Below are positions 17,124 to 25,527 of a DNA stretch of 64,000 nt, in pieces. The notes under the pieces were generated by a model, which was given only the letters and a program-made list of their open reading frames with translations, was not told the origin of the DNA and did not search any database. Location: assembly GCA_007751255.1 (NCBI GenBank), contig CP036296.1, positions 558,001-622,000 of the forward strand, written 5' to 3'. The DNA is from Engelhardtia mirabilis (GTDB lineage: Bacteria > Planctomycetota > UBA1135 > GCA-002686595). Position numbers and translations under genes: made by a program. Positions within the stretch are counted from its first letter, which is position 1. Each line of letters starts with the position of its first letter.

Positions 17124-18791
17124 ATGCAATTCCGAAGCTTCGCCCCCCTGGCCGCCGGCCTGCTCGTCGCCAGCGGCCACGCCGCGGCCCAGACCTTTGA
17201 CCTCGCGACCCTCTCACCCGCCGACACCGGCGTCAGCAACCTGGTCGGCTCGGCCTGCGACGTCAGCGGCACGGCTGTGATCCTGGGTGGAGCCGGCCAC
17301 TCCGACGGCGGCGTCGCGGGCACGGGCGGGGCCTGGATCTTCGAGCGGAACGCCGGCGGCGCCTGGGCCGAGTCGGCCGAGCTGGTGCCCTCCGACGCCA
17401 TGGTCTTCGGCCGCTTCGGCTTCGCCGTGGCGATCGACGGCGACGTGGCCATGGTGGGCGCCCACGACGACAGCAGCGTCCTGAGCGGCGCCGGCTCGGT
17501 CTACGTGTACACCCGCCAGCCCGATCAGACCTGGCTCGAGACCGACAAGCTGGCGGCCAGCGACGCCACCGTCTTCGCCCAGTTCGGCCACTCGGTCGCG
17601 ATCGACGGGGACTTCGCCGTGATCGGCGCACCCACGGCCAAGTCGCCCTTCGGCACCAGCGGTGCCGGCTACGTCTTCCAGCGCCAGATGGACGACTCCT
17701 GGCTCCAGGTCGCCAAGCTGTTCGACAGCGACGCCCCGAGCGGCGTGGAGCTCGGCTTCGACGCCTCGATCTCCGGCACCCGGGTGGTGCTCGGCGCCCA
17801 CAAGCAGGGCGACACGGCGCCCGTGGCGGGGGCGGCCCACGTGTTCGAGCGCCAGAACGACGGCTCCTGGCCGCGGGTCGCCAAGCTGCTCGCCAGCGAC
17901 GGCGCGGCGATCGACTACTTCGGCTACTCCGTGTCGGTCTCCGGCGACAACATCGTCTGTGGCGCCTGGCAGGACGACGACTTCGGCACCGGCACCGGCT
18001 CGGCCTACGTCTTCGAGCGCCAGCCCGACACGAGCTGGACCGAGGTCGCCAAGCTGCTGCCTCCGGTAGTCCAGTCCAACGGGCACTTCGGGCAGTCGGT
18101 GTGGGTCGACGGGGACTACGCCCTGATCGGCGAGATCCACGAGATCGTCGGCTTCTACATCGATGCCGGCGGCGCCCACGGCTACGAGCGCGGAGCCGGC
18201 GACTGGGCGCATAGCGAGTCGTTCTACTACCAGGTTCCGGGCAACGACCAGAACTTCGGCCACTGCCTCGCAGTCGATGACGGAACGATCGTGATCGGCT
18301 CGTCCGAGAACGACCAGGTCGCCACCAACGGCGGACTGGCCAAGCTCTACTACTCCTACGGAGCCACGAGCGACCCGGCGCCGGTGGTCCAGGGCAACGG
18401 CAGCGACGGCTGCGACGGTCCGCAGGTGATCGGCCTGGCCCGTCCGGCCCAGATCGACTCGGCCGACTTCGGCTTCACTTGCACCAACGCGCCGGCCTCG
18501 AGCACGGGCTTCCTGCTGGTCGGCAACGTGGCCGACATCGCGGGCTCGGACCTCCTGGGGTTGGGGGTCACCCTGCACGTGAACGTGCTGTTGTCGACGC
18601 CGACGCTGCTGCTGGACTTCTTCAGCGATGCCTCGGGCGACGGCTTCGCGCCGGCGCCCTTGCCGAACTCGCCGAGTCTGGTGGGAGCCGTGCTGCACGC
18701 CCAGGGCGTGTGGGTCTGGACGAGCTGCACTCTGCCGCCGCTCAACCTGTCGAGCTCGAACCTGGTGAGCTTCACGATCTCGGCGCCCTGA
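17124..18791 (+). CDS. Secreted FG-GAP repeat protein, paralogue 1
   Basis: This 555-residue protein has a signal peptide (LAAGLLVASGHAAAQ). About seven FG-GAP/integrin-alpha-like propeller repeats follow, each carrying a phrase like FGFAVAIDGDVAMVGA (about 30-440). The C-terminal domain (about 455-555) has TNAPASSTGFLLVGNV and ends NLVSFTISAP. It is predicted to be exported and displayed or released, with calcium-binding blades; the ligand is unknown. It is about two-thirds identical to the gene at 19093, with the C-terminal region much closer. It is divergent from the ECF sigma gene. Start ATG 17124 fits the signal peptide. Confidence 0.85.
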   Translation: MQFRSFAPLAAGLLVASGHAAAQTFDLATLSPADTGVSNLVGSACDVSGTAVILGGAGHSDGGVAGTGGAWIFERNAGGAWAESAELVPSDAMVFGRFGFAVAIDGDVAMVGAHDDSSVLSGAGSVYVYTRQPDQTWLETDKLAASDATVFAQFGHSVAIDGDFAVIGAPTAKSPFGTSGAGYVFQRQMDDSWLQVAKLFDSDAPSGVELGFDASISGTRVVLGAHKQGDTAPVAGAAHVFERQNDGSWPRVAKLLASDGAAIDYFGYSVSVSGDNIVCGAWQDDDFGTGTGSAYVFERQPDTSWTEVAKLLPPVVQSNGHFGQSVWVDGDYALIGEIHEIVGFYIDAGGAHGYERGAGDWAHSESFYYQVPGNDQNFGHCLAVDDGTIVIGSSENDQVATNGGLAKLYYSYGATSDPAPVVQGNGSDGCDGPQVIGLARPAQIDSADFGFTCTNAPASSTGFLLVGNVADIAGSDLLGLGVTLHVNVLLSTPTLLLDFFSDASGDGFAPAPLPNSPSLVGAVLHAQGVWVWTSCTLPPLNLSSSNLVSFTISAP

Positions 18792-18793
18792 AG

Positions 18794-18813
18794 TCGGGGC
18801 CCCGTGGCCCCGA
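18794..18813 (+). terminator. Hairpin terminator after FG-GAP gene 1
   Basis: An 8-bp perfect stem TCGGGGCC / GGCCCCGA with a 4-nt loop (CCGT) begins 2 nt after the stop codon. No T-run follows, as is common in high-GC genomes. Confidence 0.6.
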
Positions 18814-18968
18814 GGGGGAGGCCGAGGGGAAGCGCCGCAAGGCGGGCGGGCCGGCGTCGCGCGAGCGGTGTCGGCCCCTTGTCGTGCCCGGCGCCTGGGT
18901 CGCAATGCCCGGTCGGTGCCGGGCTTGCGCCCAATAGGAGCCAGATTCGGGCCGATTCGCCGTGGGGC

Positions 18969-18997
18969 GGTGAGGGAGGCACCGGCCGCAATCCGTG
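18969..18997 (+). promoter_or_regulatory. Conserved upstream element of FG-GAP gene 2
   Basis: This is the second copy of the 29-nt block found at 17000-17028. The outer 10 and 14 bases are identical and the centre differs. Its end is 96 nt before ATG 19093, the same spacing as in paralogue 1. Confidence 0.5.
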
Positions 18998-19092
18998 CTC
19001 AACACCGAGCACCGGTCCGCAGGGCCCGGCGCCCACTTCCCCTCGAGCAATCCCGCGCCCGCGAGGCGCGGCCGGAACAGACAGGACCCCCC

Positions 19093-20763
19093 ATGCAGCT
19101 TCGACTCCTCGTCCCACTGGCCCTCGGCCTGGCCTGCGGAGCCGGCGCCGCCGCGGCCCAGAGCTACACCCTCGCCACCCTCTCGCCCCAGGACACCAGC
19201 GCTGACGACCTGATCGGCTCCGCCTGCGACGTGAGCGGGACCACGGCGATCGTCGGTGGCTACGGCCACGACGACGGTGGAACCCCGGGCACCGGTGCCG
19301 CTTGGATCTTCGACCGCGTGGCCGGCGGCGACTGGAGTGAGTCGGTCGAGCTGCAGCCCGCCGACGGACTGCTCTCGACCCGCTTCGGCTGGGCCGTGGC
19401 GATCGACGGCGACGTGGCCATGGTCGGCGCCTACCGCGACGACACGCTCTTCAACGACGCCGGATCGGTCTACGTCTACACCCGGCAGGGCAGTGGCACA
19501 TGGCTGCAGACGGGCAAGTTGGCCGCGAGCGACGCCACCGCCGGCGCCGAGTTCGGGCACGCCGTGAGCATCGACGGCAACTTCGCCGTGGTCGGCGCGC
19601 CGGGTGCGAAGTCGGGCTTCGAGACCTCCGGGGCGGGCTACGTCTTCGAGCGCCAGCCCGACGACTCCTGGCTCGAGATCGCCAAGCTCGCCAGCGACGA
19701 CAACCTCGGCAACGACGAGCTGGGCTTCGACGCGTCGATCTCGGGTAGCCGCGTGGTGCTCGGCGCCCACCTGCAGGACGACAACGGAAACTCCTCGGGC
19801 GCGGCCTATGTCTACGAGCGCCAGAACGATGGCACCTGGCTCGAGACCGCCAAGCTCCTGGCCAGCGACGGCGTCGCGAGCGACTACTTCGGCTACTCGG
19901 TCGCGGTCTCCGGCGACAACATCGTCTGCGGCGCCTGGCTCGACGACGACTTCGGTAGTGGCACCGGCTCGGCCTACGTCTTCGAGCTGCAAGCCGGGAA
20001 CACCTGGCTCGAGGTCGCCAAGCTGCTCCCGGGCATCAATCAGTCCAACGGTCACTTCGGTCAGTCGGTCGCGATCGACGGCGACTACGCCCTGATCGGG
20101 GCGATTCACCAGATCGTCAACTTCAAGCTCGACGCGGGCGCCGCCTACGGCTTCCGCCGCGACGGGGGAGGGGGCTGGCCGCTGGTGCAGTCGTACTTCT
20201 ACGACGACATCAAGAGCGACCAGAACTTCGGTCATTGCGTCGCGCTGGACGACGGCGTCGCGGTCATCGGCTCGTCCGACAACGACGAGTTCGCCTTCAA
20301 CGGCGGCCTGGCCCAGGTCTTCTACACCTACGAAGGTTCGAGCGACCCGGCGCCGGTGGTCCAGGGGGCCGGAACCCCCGGCTGCAACGGTCCCCAGGTG
20401 ATCGGCCTGGCCCTTCCGGCCCAGATCGACACGGCCGGCTTCGGCTTCACATGCACCAACGCGCCGGCCTCGAGCACGGGCTTCCTGCTGGTCGGCAACG
20501 TGGCCGACATCACCGGCTCGGACATCCTCGGGTTGGGGGTGACGCTGCACGTGAACGTGCTGCTGTCGACGCCGACCCTGTTGCTCGACTTCGCGAGCGA
20601 CGCGTCGGGCAACGGCCTCGCCCCGGTGCCCCTGCCGAACTCGCCGAGTCTCGTCGGCGCAGTTCTGCACGCCCAAGCGGTCTGGGCCTGGAGCAGTTGC
20701 GTCCTGCCGCCCCTGAACCTGTCGAGCTCGAACCTGGTGAGCTTCACGATCTCCGCGCCCTGA
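19093..20763 (+). CDS. Secreted FG-GAP repeat protein, paralogue 2
   Basis: This 556-residue paralogue of the preceding gene has the same architecture: signal peptide (LALGLACGAGAAAAQ), about seven FG-GAP repeats (FGWAVAIDGDVAMVGA and relatives) and the same C-terminal domain ending NLVSFTISAP. The 3' third is nearly identical to paralogue 1, including a 59-nt perfect match (20453-20511 with 18481-18539), while the repeats have diverged. This suggests strong constraint or gene conversion on the C-terminal domain. It probably arose by tandem duplication including the promoter region. Confidence 0.85.
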   Translation: MQLRLLVPLALGLACGAGAAAAQSYTLATLSPQDTSADDLIGSACDVSGTTAIVGGYGHDDGGTPGTGAAWIFDRVAGGDWSESVELQPADGLLSTRFGWAVAIDGDVAMVGAYRDDTLFNDAGSVYVYTRQGSGTWLQTGKLAASDATAGAEFGHAVSIDGNFAVVGAPGAKSGFETSGAGYVFERQPDDSWLEIAKLASDDNLGNDELGFDASISGSRVVLGAHLQDDNGNSSGAAYVYERQNDGTWLETAKLLASDGVASDYFGYSVAVSGDNIVCGAWLDDDFGSGTGSAYVFELQAGNTWLEVAKLLPGINQSNGHFGQSVAIDGDYALIGAIHQIVNFKLDAGAAYGFRRDGGGGWPLVQSYFYDDIKSDQNFGHCVALDDGVAVIGSSDNDEFAFNGGLAQVFYTYEGSSDPAPVVQGAGTPGCNGPQVIGLALPAQIDTAGFGFTCTNAPASSTGFLLVGNVADITGSDILGLGVTLHVNVLLSTPTLLLDFASDASGNGLAPVPLPNSPSLVGAVLHAQAVWAWSSCVLPPLNLSSSNLVSFTISAP

Positions 20764-20783
20764 TCGGGGGCAGCGGGCTTCCG

Positions 20784-20834
20784 ACCCGCGGCGCGGGTCA
20801 ACCGAGGCCGGTACCGCTCGTGCGGTGCCGGCCT
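20784..20834 (+). terminator. Double hairpin in a 419-nt gene-free gap
   Basis: Two stem-loops follow FG-GAP gene 2. The first is ACCCGC/GCGGGT with a 3-nt loop (20784-20798). The second is a 13-bp stem with one G-T pair, AGGCCGGTACCGC against GCGGTGCCGGCCT, with a 4-nt loop (20805-20834). The rest of 20764-21182 shows no ORF with good coding character. It must hold the promoter and 5' leader of the protease gene, but no clear box is visible. Confidence 0.6.
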
Positions 20835-21182
20835 TCGGCCGTTCGTTGCGATCCCCCCGGCTTCGAAGGTCGTCCTTGGTAGGGGGGCGGACTCGGTAGC
20901 GACAAGCACCCCGGGCGGTGCCAACGCGCGACGGAGCGCGTGTGTTCCGCGAAGGATCGCCGGCCCTGGGGACGGCGGTCCCACGCTTGGCGCTGGCCTG
21001 GCTTTTTCGGGAGTCAGCGGCGATTTCGTGAACGGGCGGTAACGCTGGCGATTGCTAGCGTTGCAGAGCCTCGCGCGCGAGCGCCGCGGAACCGCCGCGG
21101 GCTCGACGCAAGGAACCGAAGATGCTCGACCCTTGGCCGCTGCCCGGCCTCGGGTCGATCCTGCCCACCCCCAAGAGGACCC

Positions 21183-23732
21183 ATGCAACTCCCCAGCCAA
21201 CGCGCAGGCTTCGCCCTGTGCGCAGCTCCTCTGTTCTTCGCAGCGACCGCAACCGCGATGCAACAGAATGCGACTGTCGACCAAGGCAGCCCGCTCCGCA
21301 TCGTTCCCGAGCAGAAGGCGGTCGACAGCCGCCCGACCTTCCGACCTGGGGAACTGATCATCAAGCACCACAGCCAAGCGCAGGAGCTGGCGGTGCGTGG
21401 GTTCGAGACCGAGTTCGGGCTGCGGCGCCTGCGTTCCAACGCTTCGATCGGCGCGGTGCTCTACGAGCTCCCGGAGTGGTGGACCGTGGCCGACGCCCTG
21501 CGCGCCCTGCGCGACGATCCGCGGGTCGAGTACGTCGAGCCGAACTTCCTGTCGTACCTCCACAACATCCCCAACGACGGCTTCTACGACAATTACTCGG
21601 GCGTCGCCAACGACCTGCAGAAGTGGGTCTACAACGGCATCGGTGCGGACAGCAACCTCGACGCGGAGGGGGCTTGGGACATCACCACCGGCCGTAGCGA
21701 CGTGGTCATCGCGGTGATCGACACCGGCTGCGAGCTCAACCACCCGGACCTCGCGCCGAACATCTGGACCAACCCGGGTGAGATCGCCGGGAACGGTGTG
21801 GACGACGATGGCAACGGCTTCGTCGACGACGTGAACGGTTGGGACTTCCGCAACAACGACAACAACCCCAACCCGGACTACGGCGACGGCTTCGACAACG
21901 ACGGCAACGGCGCCGCGGACGACGGCACCTTCCACGGGACCTTCTCGGCCTCCTGCGCCGCGGCCCGTGGCAACGACGGCAACGGCATGGCCGGCGCGGC
22001 GTGGAACTGCAAGATCATGCCGGTGAAGATCTTCACCGATGACGGCGGGGCTTCGACCTTCGACATCGCCGACGCGATCACCTACGCGGCCAACAACGGT
22101 GCGGACGTGGCCAACATGTCCTTCGGCGGCGGCTTCTCGAGCACGGTGCAGAGCGCCGTCAACTACTCCTGGGGCCAGGGGGTGGTGCAGGTCGCTTCCG
22201 CTGGCAACAGCAACTCGAGCTCGAGTGAGTACCCGGCCTCCCTGGCCCACGTGATCTCGGTCGGGGCCAGCGATTCGGGCTCGGTGCTCGGCGGCGGTTC
22301 CGGTGACCTCGACGGTCGCGCCTACTTCTCCCAGTACGGCACCGCCGCGGTCGACGTGGTCGCGCCCGGTCACCTGCTGGTCGGAGCCGCGGTCGGCACC
22401 GTGGCCGGCGGCGACGCGGGCCAGGACTACTGGATCCTCTCCTCGGGCACTTCGTTCTCAGGTCCGATCGTGGCCGGTCTCGCCGGCTTGATCGTCTCGC
22501 GCTCCAAGGACCTGGGCGCGAACCTGACCAACGACGACATCGAAGCGATCATCCAGGACACGGCCAACAACCTGCCCGATGACACGGGCGACTCGCCCAA
22601 CGGCGGCTCCACCTGGGACAACCACGGTCGCGTCGACTTCCTGGCGGCGATCAATGCCGTGACCGGGGGCGGTGGGCCGACCAACAACCCGCCGGTGGCC
22701 AACGCCGGTGCGAACCAGTCCGGCACCGTCGGCAACGCGGTCAGCTTCAACGGCACGGGGTCCTTCGACCCCGACGGTGACCCGTTGACCAGCTACACCT
22801 GGAACTTCGGGGACGGCTCCGGCGGCTCGGGCGCGACCACCAGCCACACCTACTCCTCGGCGGGCAGCTACACGGTGACCCTGACCGTCAGCGACGGCCA
22901 ACTCACCGACAGCGACACCGCCACGGTGAACATCACCAGCCCGCCGACGGGCGGCCCGCAGGTCTACATGGCCAGCGTGGGCTCGAACGCGGTCACGGGG
23001 CTAGGCACCGTCGCCAACGAGGACATCGTCAGTTGGGACCCGGCCACGGGTGCGATGGCCTTGGTCTTCGACGGCTCGGACGTGGGCCTGGCCTCGGCGG
23101 CGATCGACGCCCTGCACGTGATGAGCAACGGTGACTTCATCATCAGCCTCACCGCGAGCTTCTCGATCCCCGGCGTGGTCGGTGGGCCCAGTGGCACGAC
23201 CGTCGACGACTCGGACCTGGTGATCTTCACCCCCTCGAGCCTCGGTGCGAACACCGCCGGGGTCTGGACCTTCCTGATGGACGGCTCCGACATCGGCCTG
23301 ACCACCAATGGCGAAGACGTCGACGGGGTCTGCATGGACGCTAACGAGGACCTGCTCTTGTCCACGGTGGGTTCCGCGTCGGTGAACGGCCTCTCCGGCA
23401 TCCAGGACGAGGACGTCTTCCGCTTCGTCTGGGTGACCCTGGGTTCGTCGACCTCGGGCAACTCCGTGATGCACCTGGACGGCTCCGACGTGGGCCTGTC
23501 GACCAGCTCGAGCGAGGACGTGACCGCCATCCACCAGGACGGCAACACGGCCTACATCTCGACGCTCGGCGCCTTCGGCGTCACGGGGCTCTCGGGCGGT
23601 GACGAGGACCTGTTCCGCTTCACGGGGAGCTTCGGCTCGGCCACCTCCGGCAGCTTCTCGGCCTACTTCGACGGCAGCGCCCAGGGCCTGCCCGCCGGCT
23701 GGGACGTGAACGCCGCCAGCCTGGTGCAGTGA
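21183..23732 (+). CDS. Secreted subtilisin-family (S8) serine protease with PKD domain and C-terminal repeats
   Basis: This 849-residue protein has a signal peptide (CAAPLFFAATATA) and an I9-like propeptide (about 50-125). The S8 catalytic domain carries Asp180 (VIAVIDTGCELNHPDL), His251 (TFHGTFSAS) and Ser424 (SSGTSFSGP). Asp/Asn-rich loops (NGVDDDGNGFVDDV) between Asp and His look like calcium sites. A PKD domain follows at about 502-582 (FDPDGDPLTSYTWNFGDGSG). The last 250 residues hold four degenerate repeats marked by DGSDVGL-like phrases. It is presumably an extracellular protease. It lies directly downstream of the two FG-GAP genes; a 14-bp hairpin ends it. Confidence 0.92.
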   Translation: MQLPSQRAGFALCAAPLFFAATATAMQQNATVDQGSPLRIVPEQKAVDSRPTFRPGELIIKHHSQAQELAVRGFETEFGLRRLRSNASIGAVLYELPEWWTVADALRALRDDPRVEYVEPNFLSYLHNIPNDGFYDNYSGVANDLQKWVYNGIGADSNLDAEGAWDITTGRSDVVIAVIDTGCELNHPDLAPNIWTNPGEIAGNGVDDDGNGFVDDVNGWDFRNNDNNPNPDYGDGFDNDGNGAADDGTFHGTFSASCAAARGNDGNGMAGAAWNCKIMPVKIFTDDGGASTFDIADAITYAANNGADVANMSFGGGFSSTVQSAVNYSWGQGVVQVASAGNSNSSSSEYPASLAHVISVGASDSGSVLGGGSGDLDGRAYFSQYGTAAVDVVAPGHLLVGAAVGTVAGGDAGQDYWILSSGTSFSGPIVAGLAGLIVSRSKDLGANLTNDDIEAIIQDTANNLPDDTGDSPNGGSTWDNHGRVDFLAAINAVTGGGGPTNNPPVANAGANQSGTVGNAVSFNGTGSFDPDGDPLTSYTWNFGDGSGGSGATTSHTYSSAGSYTVTLTVSDGQLTDSDTATVNITSPPTGGPQVYMASVGSNAVTGLGTVANEDIVSWDPATGAMALVFDGSDVGLASAAIDALHVMSNGDFIISLTASFSIPGVVGGPSGTTVDDSDLVIFTPSSLGANTAGVWTFLMDGSDIGLTTNGEDVDGVCMDANEDLLLSTVGSASVNGLSGIQDEDVFRFVWVTLGSSTSGNSVMHLDGSDVGLSTSSSEDVTAIHQDGNTAYISTLGAFGVTGLSGGDEDLFRFTGSFGSATSGSFSAYFDGSAQGLPAGWDVNAASLVQ

Positions 23733-23772
23733 GCCGCGCTCGACTTCGAGCTTGATCGATAGGCTCGGCATA

Positions 23773-23806
23773 CGGCCCGGTCCGCGCGACATCGCGGGCC
23801 GGGCCG
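23773..23806 (+). terminator. Hairpin terminator after the protease gene
   Basis: A 14-bp stem (23773-23786 against 23793-23806, 13 of 14 pairs Watson-Crick, the other G-T) has a 6-nt loop CGACAT. It lies 40 nt after the protease stop codon and is followed by CTTCGTGTG rather than a T-run. Confidence 0.7.
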
Positions 23807-24021
23807 CTTCGTGTGTGGGGCGAGTCGCCGGGCCGCGCTTCTCCCCGGGCGGGGCTTCGCTGTGCGGCAGATCCGCTCGCGGCTCGCCGCTCGCGTCGTC
23901 CAGCGCGCTCGCGGATCCCAGCGCGTGGTGCTCGCAACACGCGGGTAGTGCGACGCCCGACTACAGCCGGCTTCGTCTACCGGACCGCCCAGGTTAGATT
24001 CGCCCGCGCGGAGGACTGACC

Positions 24022-24429
24022 ATGATCGACCCCGACCATTCGACGACGAGCTGGTTCCTGTGGATCGTGGGCGTGGCCTTCCTGCTCGGGTCGGCCGTGC
24101 CCCTGTTCCTGGTGCCATTGAAATGGGGTCGGGCCTTCGGCTGGAGGCTGCCGACGGAGCAAGCCTTCACCGTCTACCTCGGCCGCTGCTTGGGTGGGGT
24201 GGCGTTGGTCCTGTCGGCCGCGACCTTCCGGGCGGCCCCCGACCCTGAGTCGCACCTGGAGTCGCTCGAGATCCTGCTCGGCTCCGCGGCGGCGCTGCTC
24301 CTGGTTCACGTCTGGGGAGCCCTGCGCCGCGAGCAGCCCTGGCAGGAGAACGTCGAGCTCCTGATGTATGCAACCATCGTCGGGTACGGTGGTTACCTCT
24401 ACGCAGGTTTGCCGGGAGCGCTGCTCTAA
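24022..24429 (+). CDS. Small four-helix membrane protein, unknown function
   Basis: This 135-residue protein is not recognised. Four hydrophobic segments are visible: about 12-32 (FLWIVGVAFLLGSAVPLFLV), 53-68 (LGRCLGGVALVLSAATF), 84-100 (ILLGSAAALLLVHVWGA) and 114-130 (LMYATIVGYGGYLYAGL). It has no signal peptide cleavage site and no catalytic motif. The layout resembles DoxX-like or DUF-type small membrane proteins. A similar four-helix protein is encoded at 26810-27220 on the other strand, but obvious sequence similarity is not seen. Confidence 0.6.
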   Translation: MIDPDHSTTSWFLWIVGVAFLLGSAVPLFLVPLKWGRAFGWRLPTEQAFTVYLGRCLGGVALVLSAATFRAAPDPESHLESLEILLGSAAALLLVHVWGALRREQPWQENVELLMYATIVGYGGYLYAGLPGALL

Positions 24430-24509
24430 GCCCCCCCGAGAGGTGAGTTGGGTGAGACCCGGATTCACGGTGTGACCGCGATCGGCCGGCCGGGCTAGGG
24501 TTGACGTCT

Positions 24510-24531
24510 GATGTGAGATCGATCTCACATC
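24510..24531. promoter_or_regulatory. Perfect 22-bp palindromic operator candidate
   Basis: The half-site GATGTGAGATC is followed directly by its exact reverse complement. It contains TGTGA and TCACA separated by 8 nt, like a CRP/FNR- or GntR-type site but with non-canonical spacing (CRP uses 6). A TTGACG hexamer (24501-24506) sits just upstream, and the ATG of the secreted-protein gene is 66 nt downstream. The position is right for a repressor or activator site. It stands out by its relative AT richness in this GC-rich sequence. Confidence 0.65.
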
Positions 24532-24597
24532 GTTTCTGCTGACTCGAGTGAGCCTGCCCCGCCCCCAGCGCCGCCCGATCCACCAACGAGGCCACCG

Positions 24598-25482
24598 ATG
24601 AACCTGACCACCAAGCTGACCCTGTCCACCTCGCTGATCCTGTGCTCGGGAGCTCCCGCGGCCGACGCGCAGGAGGTGACCGCGACCCACGCCACGGTCA
24701 TGCCCCTGGTGCTCGAGCCCTTCCAGGGCAGCATCGTCTTCGCGACGGTGCTGGCCCCCGCCGCGGGCGAGAACATCGTCCGGACCCAACTGGTGACCGA
24801 CTGGACCACCAACGGAGTCCAGTCCGCGGCGCTGTTCGGCATGCACCTGTCCGCCAACCACGAGCAGGGGCATGTGGAGTGGAGCGTCACCGGCGGAGAT
24901 CTCGGCTGGGGCGCGCCCGCCGGCACCTACTCGACCGCCGTGGTTACCGGCGCGCTCAACGGAACGGTCGCGGCCGGCTTCCTGCCGCTCACGACCTTCG
25001 ACCTCGCCATGGAAGCCGCCGGCGGCGGTGGGCTGTGGGGGATCCTGAGCCCCGACACGAAGATCATCTACTACCACGGTCCGCGCATGGACGCCGACCA
25101 GCCGGCGGTCTCCCTGGTCTCGGGCGGTGTGCAGTCCCTGGCGCTCAACGCCGGCCCGACGGTCGGCCCGGGCCTGGCCTACATCGTGCTCGGCAGCGCG
25201 ACGGCGACGGCGCCGGGGTTGGAGCTGAGCGGTGTCCACATTCCCCTGGCGGTCGACGCCTACACGAACTTCACCCTGACCAGCGCCAACCAGGGCCCGT
25301 TGGTCGGGACCCTCGGCGTCCTCGACGGCGCCGGTCGGGGTACGGCGCAGATCTCGATTCCCGCCGCTACCGATCCCGGCCTCGCGGGCACGACCCTGTA
25401 CCACTCGATGCTGCTGCTCGATCTGCCGGCGGGGGCCTTGCTCTCCGCCAGCGAGGCCGTTGCACTCACCCTCGCGCCCTGA
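24598..25482 (+). CDS. Secreted protein of unknown function with shared C-terminal domain
   Basis: This 294-residue protein has a signal peptide (LTLSTSLILCSGAPAADAQ). The central part (about 30-180) has beta-rich, Ala/Gly-rich sequence without known motifs. The final 110 residues (AYIVLGSATATAPGLELSG through LGVLDGAGRGTAQISIP) match the C-terminal domain in the 45458 gene product (LYLILGSASGQAPGF through LGFLDEAGRAEATLVLP). It is probably surface-located. It is the gene most likely controlled by the 22-bp palindrome upstream. Confidence 0.6.
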   Translation: MNLTTKLTLSTSLILCSGAPAADAQEVTATHATVMPLVLEPFQGSIVFATVLAPAAGENIVRTQLVTDWTTNGVQSAALFGMHLSANHEQGHVEWSVTGGDLGWGAPAGTYSTAVVTGALNGTVAAGFLPLTTFDLAMEAAGGGGLWGILSPDTKIIYYHGPRMDADQPAVSLVSGGVQSLALNAGPTVGPGLAYIVLGSATATAPGLELSGVHIPLAVDAYTNFTLTSANQGPLVGTLGVLDGAGRGTAQISIPAATDPGLAGTTLYHSMLLLDLPAGALLSASEAVALTLAP

Positions 25483-25527
25483 TCGTCGATTTCCTCGGCA
25501 GGGCTCGACCGGCCGGCGACGGCACCC

